This document shows, one piece after another, positions 1 to 4,819 of a stretch of 24,137 nucleotides of DNA. Numbering within the stretch: position 1 is the first letter of the stretch; each line of letters opens with the position of its first letter. This DNA comes from a virus. The stretch lies in the IMG/VR virus record IMGVR_UViG_3300004807_000123, positions 1 to 24,137 of that record. One strand, 5' to 3'. The notes under the pieces are model-generated. The model searched no databases. It was not told where the DNA came from and saw only the letters and a list, made by a program, of their open reading frames with translations. The translations under genes were made by a program, and so were the position numbers.

Positions 1-182
1 TTTCTCGTGAACCAAAGATAGGAGATCGAGTCATTTTGATAGATGATGAATCTGAAGGGGTTATTGAAAGTTTATCTATTGCTGGCGGTCCAAGAATTAG
101 CTTTGATGATGGATGTTATGGAAATTACACCAGAGTTGAATTAATTACTTTGTTTGCCTATAAAGAAAGCGAGTGGAAATGA
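1..182 (+). CDS. Partial hypothetical protein (C-terminal end only)
   Basis: An open frame enters from the left edge (first full codon at position 3) and stops at TGA 180-182, giving about 59 residues that begin SREPKIGDRVILIDDE. The N-terminus lies outside the window. The stretch KIGDRVILIDDESEGVIESL resembles a small beta-barrel of the kind seen in many phage accessory proteins, but I do not recognise a family. The stop overlaps the next start as ATGA. The last 22 nt (161-182) carry the AG-rich junction block seen at the end of several downstream genes, here read in a different frame (YKESEWK rather than KKASEK). Function unknown. Confidence 0.6.
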   Translation, partial: SREPKIGDRVILIDDESEGVIESLSIAGGPRISFDDGCYGNYTRVELITLFAYKESEWK

Positions 183-283
183 ATAAATTGATTATTCAAA
201 TTATGGGTTTTTTAATTGGTAGCGTAATTGCTAGTGTGATTATTTATGCTGCCATTCAAATTTTAAAAGGAATTACTAAATGA
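179..283 (+). CDS. Small single-pass membrane protein, 34 aa
   Basis: ATG 179 to TGA 281-283 encodes 34 residues: a short MNKLIIQIM head, a hydrophobic run of about 18 residues (GFLIGSVIASVIIYAAIQ) and a basic tail ending KGITK. This is the composition of a one-segment inner-membrane peptide. It overlaps the preceding stop and the following start by four bases (ATGA) at both ends, and the AG-rich block at 161-178 would serve as its ribosome binding site. No family is recognised. Support for it being a real gene comes from the perfect fit into the gapless train, not from homology. Confidence 0.5.
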   Translation: MNKLIIQIMGFLIGSVIASVIIYAAIQILKGITK

Positions 284-705
284 GTGCAATTAAATTGGCA
301 AACGAACTTAAAAACTCAATAATTAATGATTGCTTAAACTCAGCAGAAGAAGAATGGTATTCAGAAATTGAAACAATGCTGCGTCAACAAGCACAAGAAA
401 TAGCAGATTTAAAGATTTCCAATCAAGATTTAAAGTATCAATTGATTCAAAAGGCAAATGAACAAGTTTTAAATGATTTTAAAGAATTGATTGATGAAGA
501 TAATGATATTTTTCGCAAAGAACAAGTGGAAAAGTTTTATGCCGAAGCAAGACCTTTGCGTGAAAAATATAAACCTCGTGAATTAACTGATGAGGAAATA
601 ATGAAAATACATGGCGAGGTTTTAGAAAGACCACATTTTCAACAAGTTTATTTAGACCCTTTGAAATTTGCAAGAACAATACTAAAGAAAGCGAGTGAGA
701 AATAA
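280..705 (+). CDS. Accessory protein with LTDEEI...FARTILKKASEK C-terminal module, 141 aa
   Basis: Starts at ATG 280, overlapping the previous TGA. The N-terminal half is helical and probably coiled coil, with the motif MLRQQAQEIADLK near residues 33-45. The C-terminal part contains LTDEEI (about residues 101-106) and ends FARTILKKASEK. The same C-terminal module ends the next two genes, and the MLRQQA motif recurs in the gene at 893, so these are partial paralogues or proteins sharing shuffled modules. From memory, similar 'LTDEEI ... FARAI' tails occur in many small hypothetical phage proteins; their function is unknown to me. The gene stops at TAA 703-705, where neighbours stop with TGA in an ATGA overlap. 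Confidence 0.75.
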   Translation: MSAIKLANELKNSIINDCLNSAEEEWYSEIETMLRQQAQEIADLKISNQDLKYQLIQKANEQVLNDFKELIDEDNDIFRKEQVEKFYAEARPLREKYKPRELTDEEIMKIHGEVLERPHFQQVYLDPLKFARTILKKASEK

Positions 706-896
706 GTGAACTAACGAAAGATACAGAATGCCAATACTGTAAGCAAGGATGTTTTAGATGCGATGCAAGAAAAGCACTAACAGATGAGGAAATAAGCCAA
801 GTGTATAAAGAAGTCAGCGAACCATTTGGTAAAAAAAGACTGTATGAAATACATGATTTTGCAAGAGCAATATTAAAGAAAGCGAGTCAGAAATGA
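702..896 (+). CDS. Cys-rich small protein with the same C-terminal module; start codon apparently ATA
   Basis: An open frame from 702 to TGA 894-896 reads (I/M)SELTKDTECQYCKQGC..., 64 residues. It has a possible zinc-binding knuckle C-x2-C-x3-C-x2-C near residues 10-20, then LTDEEI and the tail FARAILKKASQK shared with its neighbours. No ATG, GTG or TTG exists in frame before the Cys cluster, and an in-frame TGA lies at 696-698. Neighbouring junctions read AAATGA; here the junction is AAATAA, so one G-to-A change would turn ATG into ATA and the overlapping TGA into TAA. The gene is therefore either recently inactivated, started at ATA, or affected by a base error. Function unknown. Confidence 0.5.
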   Translation: MSELTKDTECQYCKQGCFRCDARKALTDEEISQVYKEVSEPFGKKRLYEIHDFARAILKKASQK

Positions 897-1273
897 CAGC
901 AAATGAATTAATAGATAAGTTAGAAAGTGTAAGTATTAGATTATTGGGTAAAGAAACTGAGCAAGCAGGTAGAGCTATTATTCTTTACAGGGAATCAGCC
1001 ATTATGCTACGCCAACAAGCAGACCGCATCAATGTATTAGAGGCTAACCATAAAATACAGCTAGATATAAATGATAAGGCATTGAAATATATTAGAGAGT
1101 TAGAAGAACAAAATCATTGGCTGACAAGTAATCCTTTAAAAGAGTTAAGTGATGAGGAAATAGAATATGAATGGTTTAATATTTTCAAGCCTGAAACAGG
1201 AATAGGAAAAAACATTACCAACGGAATTTACGATTTTGCAAGAGCAATACTAAAGAAAGCGAGTGAAAAATGA
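893..1273 (+). CDS. Accessory protein with LSDEEI...FARAILKKASEK module, 126 aa
   Basis: ATG 893 overlaps the previous TGA. The N-terminus (MTANELIDKLESVSI) differs from that of the gene at 280, but the middle carries IMLRQQADRINVLEANHK, close to the MLRQQAQEIADLK stretch there, followed by a predicted coiled coil. The C-terminus has LSDEEI and ends FARAILKKASEK. The 3' terminal ~43 nt is close to identical to the ends of the genes at 280 and 702. It is best described as a member of a local modular family made by recombination at shared blocks. Function unknown; probably an early accessory protein, given its position in a train of tiny genes. Confidence 0.75.
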   Translation: MTANELIDKLESVSIRLLGKETEQAGRAIILYRESAIMLRQQADRINVLEANHKIQLDINDKALKYIRELEEQNHWLTSNPLKELSDEEIEYEWFNIFKPETGIGKNITNGIYDFARAILKKASEK

Positions 1274-1425
1274 ATAGAAATTGGGTAGAAGATGCGTACA
1301 AACCAGAAGGACAATCCTTAAATCATTGTAACTATTGTTTTCAATCGTTTATTGGTAGACCATCTAGGGTATTTTGTAAACTTTGCACAACAGAAATAGA
1401 ATTAAAGAAAGCGAACACAAAATGA
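1270..1425 (+). CDS. Small zinc-ribbon-like protein, 51 aa
   Basis: ATG 1270 (ATGA overlap with the gene before) to TGA 1423-1425 encodes 51 residues. Two Cys pairs, HCNYC and FCKLC, separated by about 15 residues (FQSFIGRPSRV), form a classic C-x2-C ... C-x2-C zinc-ribbon arrangement. The tail IELKKANTK is a diverged version of the KKASEK end, and the DNA at 1403-1425 is a diverged copy of the junction block. Zinc ribbons of this size often bind nucleic acid or protein partners, but no specific role can be assigned. Both ends overlap neighbours by four bases, which supports the start. Confidence 0.6.
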   Translation: MNRNWVEDAYKPEGQSLNHCNYCFQSFIGRPSRVFCKLCTTEIELKKANTK

Positions 1426-1616
1426 GCACAATAATTACTATAAAAGAAATGATAAAAAGCGTAATGGAATGTCTTGAAGAATCGGTAGCTGATTTACCTA
1501 AAAAAGACCGTGAAGAAGCAAAAGCAGCTATTTTAGGTGCATTTTCTAAAGAAATGTTTTATGGAAAAACAAAAGCGCCAGCAACGGATTTCTTTAGGGA
1601 GAGTAAAGATGAGTGA
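1422..1616 (+). CDS. Hypothetical helical protein, 64 aa
   Basis: I start this gene at ATG 1422 (MSTIITIKEMIKSVME), which gives the usual ATGA overlap and places the AG-rich block at 1403-1421 as its binding site; a longer frame from TTG 1383 would run inside the zinc-ribbon gene and is less likely. The 64-residue product is charged and helical, with ESVADLPKKDREEAKAAILGAF in the middle. It ends SKDE and lacks the KKASEK tail. Its stop TGA 1614-1616 overlaps the next start by eight bases, and a strong binding site (AGGGAGAG) lies in its last codons. No family recognised. Confidence 0.6.
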   Translation: MSTIITIKEMIKSVMECLEESVADLPKKDREEAKAAILGAFSKEMFYGKTKAPATDFFRESKDE

Positions 1617-1662
1617 ATTTTTTGCAGAAATACTTTTTAAAGCAAGTAGAGGTGAGAAATGA
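1609..1662 (+). CDS. 17-codon minigene, probable remnant of the shared C-terminal module
   Basis: ATG 1609 to TGA 1660-1662 encodes MSEFFAEILFKASRGEK. It has a good ribosome binding site (AGGGAGAG about 8 nt upstream) and overlaps both neighbours, so it is probably translated. The sequence FFAEILFKASRGEK aligns with the FARAILKKASEK ends of the genes at 280, 702 and 893, so I read it as what is left of a member of that family after deletion, kept because its 3' end supplies the binding site for the gene at 1659. It could also be a real short peptide; the sequence alone cannot decide. Confidence 0.45.
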   Translation: MSEFFAEILFKASRGEK

Positions 1663-1913
1663 CTTTAAGGCTTAAACCATCTTATATGGAATGGACACCA
1701 AATGAATTAGCAGATGCTTTAAAAAACTGGTTAGGCAACAGAGAACAACTTTTCGCGGCAGCAAATATGCTCCTAGACCAAGCAAAAGAAATTGAACGCT
1801 ATCACAATATGTTGCATGATAAAGATGTAGAAATAACAACACTAAAACAAATCATTGATGCAAACAATTTAATGTCAGATATTGGACAGTTTAAGAAAGC
1901 GAGAGAAAAATGA
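1659..1913 (+). CDS. Coiled-coil accessory protein, 84 aa
   Basis: ATG 1659 overlaps the minigene stop. The product opens MTLRLKPSYMEWTPNELADALKN and continues into a helical stretch, NMLLDQAKEIERYHNML, which echoes the MLRQQAQEIADLK segment of the gene at 280. It ends QFKKAREK, a variant of the KKASEK tail, and its last 22 nt (1892-1913) are a copy of the junction block. It is thus a shortened member of the local modular family that lacks the LTDEEI part. Function unknown. Confidence 0.65.
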   Translation: MTLRLKPSYMEWTPNELADALKNWLGNREQLFAAANMLLDQAKEIERYHNMLHDKDVEITTLKQIIDANNLMSDIGQFKKAREK

Positions 1914-1996
1914 AACTAAAAGATTATTTAGCATCACTTTTATTGGCAGTAGCCTGGGGACTTTGGTTGGGTTATTTAATTTGGGGGCATAAATAA
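1910..1996 (+). CDS. Small membrane protein, 28 aa
   Basis: ATG 1910 to TAA 1994-1996 encodes MKLKDYLASLLLAVAWGL followed by WLGYLIWGHK: a short basic head and one Trp-rich hydrophobic segment. It overlaps the previous TGA by four bases, and its stop shares one base with the next start (TAATG). It is the first of three consecutive tiny membrane proteins (1910-2180). No family is recognised. Confidence 0.5.
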   Translation: MKLKDYLASLLLAVAWGLWLGYLIWGHK

Positions 1997-2091
1997 TGAT
2001 TCAAACATTTCTAAGCGATTTAGTTATATTTTGTTTTGGATATATATTTTGTCTAATTGTTCACTTTAATTTATTTGGAGATAATAAATGA
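1996..2091 (+). CDS. Small membrane protein, 31 aa
   Basis: ATG 1996 to TGA 2089-2091 encodes a 31-residue peptide, MIQTFLSDLVIFCFGYIF then CLIVHFNLFGDNK, with one long hydrophobic segment. Its start is fused to the previous stop (TAATG), and its stop overlaps the following start (ATGA). The ribosome binding site is weak (only AT-rich sequence upstream), so it is probably translated by coupling. Function unknown. Confidence 0.45.
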   Translation: MIQTFLSDLVIFCFGYIFCLIVHFNLFGDNK

Positions 2092-2180
2092 GATTTATAT
2101 TCTTTTGCTTTTTAGTTGCTTTATTCATTTGCAGTTTAACTATTTTTTTAGTCGAAAACATAAGGGGAAGTGTATGTTAA
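2088..2180 (+). CDS. Small membrane protein, 30 aa
   Basis: ATG 2088 to TAA 2178-2180 encodes MRFIFFCFLVALFICSLTIF followed by LVENIRGSVC. It has a basic first residue and a hydrophobic stretch with a Cys near its end, so a signal-peptide or small lipoprotein reading is possible, though no clear lipobox is seen. It overlaps the previous stop by ATGA. Its last codons contain AAGGGGAAG, the binding site of the next gene, which starts inside its final codons. Function unknown. Confidence 0.45.
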   Translation: MRFIFFCFLVALFICSLTIFLVENIRGSVC

Positions 2181-2485
2181 CACCGGATCAGAAAGAACTA
2201 TTACAAATGGCCTCTAGCAAAATGTCACCAGAGGACTTTGCTAGTTTAGAAAAAGAAGAAAAAGAATTTTATGTAAAACGAGTTGAGGCAGCCATTGCCA
2301 CCATTCATGCAGTATCGCCACAGAATTTTTTATTCAAATATGTTAAAGGTGAAAAGCAAGATATTGGTGCATTGATGTTGGAACGTAACTTCTACCATGC
2401 ACCGACTGGCACTAATCAATTTAATTCAGCCAAGTCGCATCAAATAGTTTATCAAAATCATTTAAAGATTAAGGTGGGAGTATGA
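2174..2485 (+). CDS. Hypothetical protein, 103 aa
   Basis: The start at ATG 2174 (MLTPDQKELLQMASS) is chosen because the strong Shine-Dalgarno AAGGGGAAG lies 4 nt upstream; a longer frame starting upstream would run through the small membrane-protein genes. The product is soluble: a helical, acidic N-terminal half (MSPEDFASLEKEEKEFYVKR) and a C-terminal half with FLFKYVKGEKQDIGALMLE. No domain is recognised. The stop TGA 2483-2485 overlaps the next start by four bases. Confidence 0.65.
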   Translation: MLTPDQKELLQMASSKMSPEDFASLEKEEKEFYVKRVEAAIATIHAVSPQNFLFKYVKGEKQDIGALMLERNFYHAPTGTNQFNSAKSHQIVYQNHLKIKVGV

Positions 2486-2601
2486 ACAATCATCAGCCAG
2501 GTTGGAAGAATCCTAATTGGAAATACACTCCAGCTAAATATACCGACATCGTTAAACGATTTAAAGCACTTGGCTGGATTCCTCCAACACAAAAGAATTA
2601 A
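2482..2601 (+). CDS. Hypothetical Trp/Pro-rich small protein, 39 aa
   Basis: ATG 2482 to TAA 2599-2601 encodes MNNHQPGWKNPNWKYTPAKY then TDIVKRFKALGWIPPTQKN. A binding site GGTGGGAG precedes it by a few bases. It is basic, with three Trp residues and a short helix-like centre (YTDIVKRFKALGW). It is the last gene of the plus-strand train, and its stop codon overlaps, tail to tail, the stop of the minus-strand gene at 2598-2789. Function unknown. Confidence 0.55.
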   Translation: MNNHQPGWKNPNWKYTPAKYTDIVKRFKALGWIPPTQKN

Positions 2602-2789
2602 GGTTTACGCATATTCGGCAGCGGATGGCTTTCTTGGCCATGAGCCTTCTCTGCCGGTAAAGACATATGCTTGTCTAGTTTCTTTTCAAGTCTGACCAAT
2701 TCATTGTGTTCTTTCTTTTCATGCTCACGCTCAACAATGTAATGGCCCTTTTTACTTTCGTGGTGCTTACCTTCAATTTTGAATTTCAT
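2598..2789 (-). CDS. Small highly charged protein, 63 aa
   Basis: Begins MKFKIEGKHHESKKGHYIVE and is Lys/Glu/His-rich throughout, with a probable helix NELVRLEKKLDKHMSLP, and ends PLPNMRKP. A good ribosome binding site (AAAGGA) lies about 6 nt before the ATG. It is the last gene of the minus-strand late region, 12 nt after the endolysin stop, and its stop codon overlaps the stop of the convergent gene. No family recognised; its position suggests a late accessory protein. Confidence 0.6.
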   Translation of the reverse strand: MKFKIEGKHHESKKGHYIVEREHEKKEHNELVRLEKKLDKHMSLPAEKAHGQESHPLPNMRKP

Positions 2790-2801
2790 ATTGTTCCTTT
2801 A

Positions 2802-3233
2802 TTAAGAATATAACCTTGTGCCTGCTTTATCGATAATGAGTGCCTGTTTCCTTGGAATCCCATTCGGCTCATTAGGAATGGAGATATGGGTCCAAGAATC
2901 AAATTCCCTAATAATCTGATCATAATCTATATTGGATGCCATGATGGTTTGGATGACTTCATTTGGTGTCATGCCTGGCACCCTAATGTCGGCTGCACAA
3001 CCTAGTCGATGTTGGCTAGTGTCTTTAGAACCCACAGAATCATTAACCAACTTGCTACGGTAAGCACTGTTAACCATGATTGGTTTACCACCCAATATCT
3101 CTTTAACCTTTTCAAGAAATGCTGCCAATCGTTTAAGGTTTTCAATTTCAGCCTCGTTCGGTGTGTTGTCAAATTCTCGGTGACTAGTAACAGTTAATTC
3201 TTCTAAAGTAAAGTGTTCAGTTAGTTGAGTCAT
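2802..3233 (-). CDS. Endolysin, peptidase M15 family (D,D/L,D-carboxypeptidase-like)
   Basis: A 143-residue protein with the zinc-peptidase M15 signature. It has YRS (58-60) in the substrate-binding position of this fold, then SQHRLGCAADI with His75 and Asp82, and WTHISIP with His116, the three expected zinc ligands. A glutamate at 110 is a candidate catalytic base. Family members cut peptide stems of peptidoglycan, so this is the lysis enzyme that opens the wall at the end of infection. It has no signal peptide and therefore needs a holin; small membrane proteins lie directly upstream. Its start overlaps the preceding stop (TAATG). Identification is firm at family level; the exact bond cut is unknown. 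Confidence 0.88.
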   Translation of the reverse strand: MTQLTEHFTLEELTVTSHREFDNTPNEAEIENLKRLAAFLEKVKEILGGKPIMVNSAYRSKLVNDSVGSKDTSQHRLGCAADIRVPGMTPNEVIQTIMASNIDYDQIIREFDSWTHISIPNEPNGIPRKQALIIDKAGTRLYS

Positions 3234-3436
3234 TATTTTTCTCCAATTTTAATGCCGGTTATTAAACCAATAAATCCGCCAATGACAGTTTGAAAACTTG
3301 GCCCAATAATTTTAAATACTTCAGTATCATCGACTGCCGGATCTAAAATGGCATAGATAAACATGAGTAACATGGCCACAATGACACAAACCAATGACCA
3401 GGCACAAATTAATAAAACATGATCTTTTACTTTCAT
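3233..3436 (-). CDS. Small two-segment membrane protein, holin-like
   Basis: 67 residues with a basic head (MKVKDH), a first hydrophobic segment (VLLICAWSLVCVIVAMLLMF), a short acidic loop (DPAVDDTE) and a second segment (FQTVIGGFIGLITGI) ending KIGEK. Two membrane spans, small size and position just before the endolysin fit a holin or an accessory or antiholin protein. It overlaps the upstream gene by ATGA. It could work with the three-span protein at 3433-3840. No named family is certain. Confidence 0.6.
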   Translation of the reverse strand: MKVKDHVLLICAWSLVCVIVAMLLMFIYAILDPAVDDTEVFKIIGPSFQTVIGGFIGLITGIKIGEK

Positions 3437-3840
3437 TTTGAAGCCACTCCTTGAACTTTTTCAAAAGTTCTGAGTCCACCCATACCAAGCATTCCCATCA
3501 TTAATTGCCATAGATTATCATCTAAGCCTGGCAATGGTGGAATTACAATTCCGAATATACCGGCAATAGTGCCTGATAGTGGCCTCAATAAATATTGGTA
3601 GGCTAACGCTAAAGCACTTACCCAACCAATTGCTGGTCTCCATCCTGATACAAATAAAGATGGATTTGAAGCCTCTGCTTTATTGATGTCAGTCTGTGCA
3701 ATCATCGATGCAAGTTCACCAGACTGTTGTAATTTGATTAATTCCAACTTTGCATTGGCTGCTTGAACTGGATCTGGAAAGATTCGAGTAATTAAAGTAT
3801 TACCTAAATCTAATGCTGCTGAAATTGGGTCTAAACTCAT
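3433..3840 (-). CDS. Putative holin of the 3TM type, 135 aa
   Basis: The N-terminal 55 residues are amphipathic (PDPVQAANAKLELIKLQQ, then SGELASMIAQTDINKAEA). The motif SLFVSGWRPAIGWVSALALA follows, then further hydrophobic stretches (LSGTIAGIFGIVIPPLPG and LWQLMMGMLGMGGLRTFEKV). This layout, with the 'GWRP..GW' signature, matches what I know of the 'holin of 3TMs' family found in many phages and gene-transfer agents. It would permeabilise the inner membrane so the endolysin can reach the wall. It overlaps neighbours by ATGA on both sides within the lysis cassette. Confidence 0.72.
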   Translation of the reverse strand: MSLDPISAALDLGNTLITRIFPDPVQAANAKLELIKLQQSGELASMIAQTDINKAEASNPSLFVSGWRPAIGWVSALALAYQYLLRPLSGTIAGIFGIVIPPLPGLDDNLWQLMMGMLGMGGLRTFEKVQGVASK

Positions 3841-4070
3841 TTATCCACCTTGTTATCTAATTTATCAAACAGTTTATCCAAAATGGCTTCCAACTTGTCA
3901 AATCGTGCATCGATGTCAGTTTTACGAACATAGTTTGTTGGCAAATCAATTTCTAATTTTTTTAAATCATCTTTAAGATTTTGCGTAGCTTCCCATAACT
4001 GTCTAGCAAACCAACCTAAACAAGCTAGTGCTGCACCAATGCCTATGTTTAATAAATTTTGCATTTCCAT
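3837..4070 (-). CDS. Single-pass membrane protein with coiled coil, lysis cassette
   Basis: 77 residues: an N-terminal hydrophobic segment (LLNIGIGAALACLGWFARQL), then a charged helical region rich in Leu, Asp and Lys, ending ARFDKLEAILDKLFDKLDNK, which looks like a coiled coil. It could be a spanin-like or holin-accessory protein; the topology (one N-terminal span plus a coiled-coil tail) resembles i-spanins, but this cannot be proven. It starts just after the collar-fibre gene and overlaps the 3TM holin start. Either ATG (codon 1 or 3) could be used. Confidence 0.55.
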   Translation of the reverse strand: MEMQNLLNIGIGAALACLGWFARQLWEATQNLKDDLKKLEIDLPTNYVRKTDIDARFDKLEAILDKLFDKLDNKVDK

Positions 4071-4072
4071 GA

Positions 4073-4819
4073 TTAAGTCTTTTGTATAAATGCAAGTGCA
4101 TAATATGGAGGCAAATTAGCATTTGTGCCACTAACACCAGTCGATGTATTTGTTGTTGCTACGGTAATACCTGTTGTTGCTGTTGTCATTGATGTTGGGT
4201 AATGGTCAGCTGCGGAACTTACACCTGCGGAATTTGAGCCTGAACCTACATAAGAAACAACATTAGCTGGAGAAATTGTATGAACGTGACCAGGATCAGT
4301 TACTGTAGATGTTGCTGTATGTGTATGGCTTACAACAATCGCATCAGCAGAACCACCGACTGTGCCTACTGAATAAGTAGAACCAGCACCTAAAATAAAT
4401 GAGTTTCTAAGGTCTGGTGTGCCATTTGAGCCATTACACAATACCCAGCCACTAGGAATTGAACCTAATGAGCCTGACCATATTGCAATTAGTCCACTTG
4501 GCACTGTATTTGATACTGTTGGTGCAGTCTGCAAGATACCATAAAGATTATCATAAGTCTGAATCACATTACCATTGCTATCGCACAATACAAATTTATA
4601 ACTATAGCCATACGTTACCCAAATCTCTGTGGCCGGTCTACCATCGACTCCCAAGACAATTGGATTTGCATTGGCTACATTACCGGCATTATCAGAATAG
4701 GTGGTTAAAGGAGTGCTAGAACCTGCCTGATAGGTATATAACAGACCACCATTTAAAGGTAGTCCTGTGGTAGTTAAGAATTGGAATCCGTTTCCAATCG
4801 GTGAAAGTAAAACAGACAT
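4073..4819 (-). CDS. Tail fibre with tail-collar domain, 248 aa
   Basis: The first ~95 residues (GLPLNGGLLYTYQAGSSTP ... VLGVDGRPATEIWV ... NGNVIQTYDNLYGI) have the layout of the P22 tailspike head-binding domain, which docks on the virion. The middle has IPSGWVLCNGSNGTPDLRN and FILGAGSTYSVGTVGG, the signature of the phage tail-collar domain. Gly/Thr/Ser-rich low-complexity sequence follows, and the protein ends NLPPYYALAFIQKT, also typical of collar-domain fibres. It probably forms a short fibre or fibre tip for host binding. The start overlaps the preceding stop (TAATG), and that gene's end supplies the binding site GAGGAG. Confidence 0.8.
   Translation of the reverse strand: MSVLLSPIGNGFQFLTTTGLPLNGGLLYTYQAGSSTPLTTYSDNAGNVANANPIVLGVDGRPATEIWVTYGYSYKFVLCDSNGNVIQTYDNLYGILQTAPTVSNTVPSGLIAIWSGSLGSIPSGWVLCNGSNGTPDLRNSFILGAGSTYSVGTVGGSADAIVVSHTHTATSTVTDPGHVHTISPANVVSYVGSGSNSAGVSSAADHYPTSMTTATTGITVATTNTSTGVSGTNANLPPYYALAFIQKT

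Larger units (their letters stand above)
161..1913 (+). repeat. Dispersed junction repeat: gene end plus RBS plus overlapping start
   Basis: A block of about 22-23 nt, consensus TAAAGAAAGCGAGTGA followed by GAAATGA, occurs at 161-182, 683-705, 874-896, 1251-1273, 1403-1425 (diverged), 1638-1662 (diverged) and 1892-1913. Each copy ends one gene, offers a purine-rich ribosome binding site (AAGAAAGCGAG) and contains the ATGA that starts the next gene. Copies at 683, 874 and 1251 extend about 20 nt upstream (TTTGCAAGARCAATA). The first copy is read in a different frame from the others, so the DNA is conserved beyond one peptide. A role in translation coupling is very likely; a role in cassette recombination is inferred. 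Confidence 0.75.

Noticed and set aside
2057-2173. Longer N-terminus for the 103-aa protein (start at 2057)
   Set aside because: The extension runs through two small membrane-protein frames, and a strong ribosome binding site sits just before ATG 2174.
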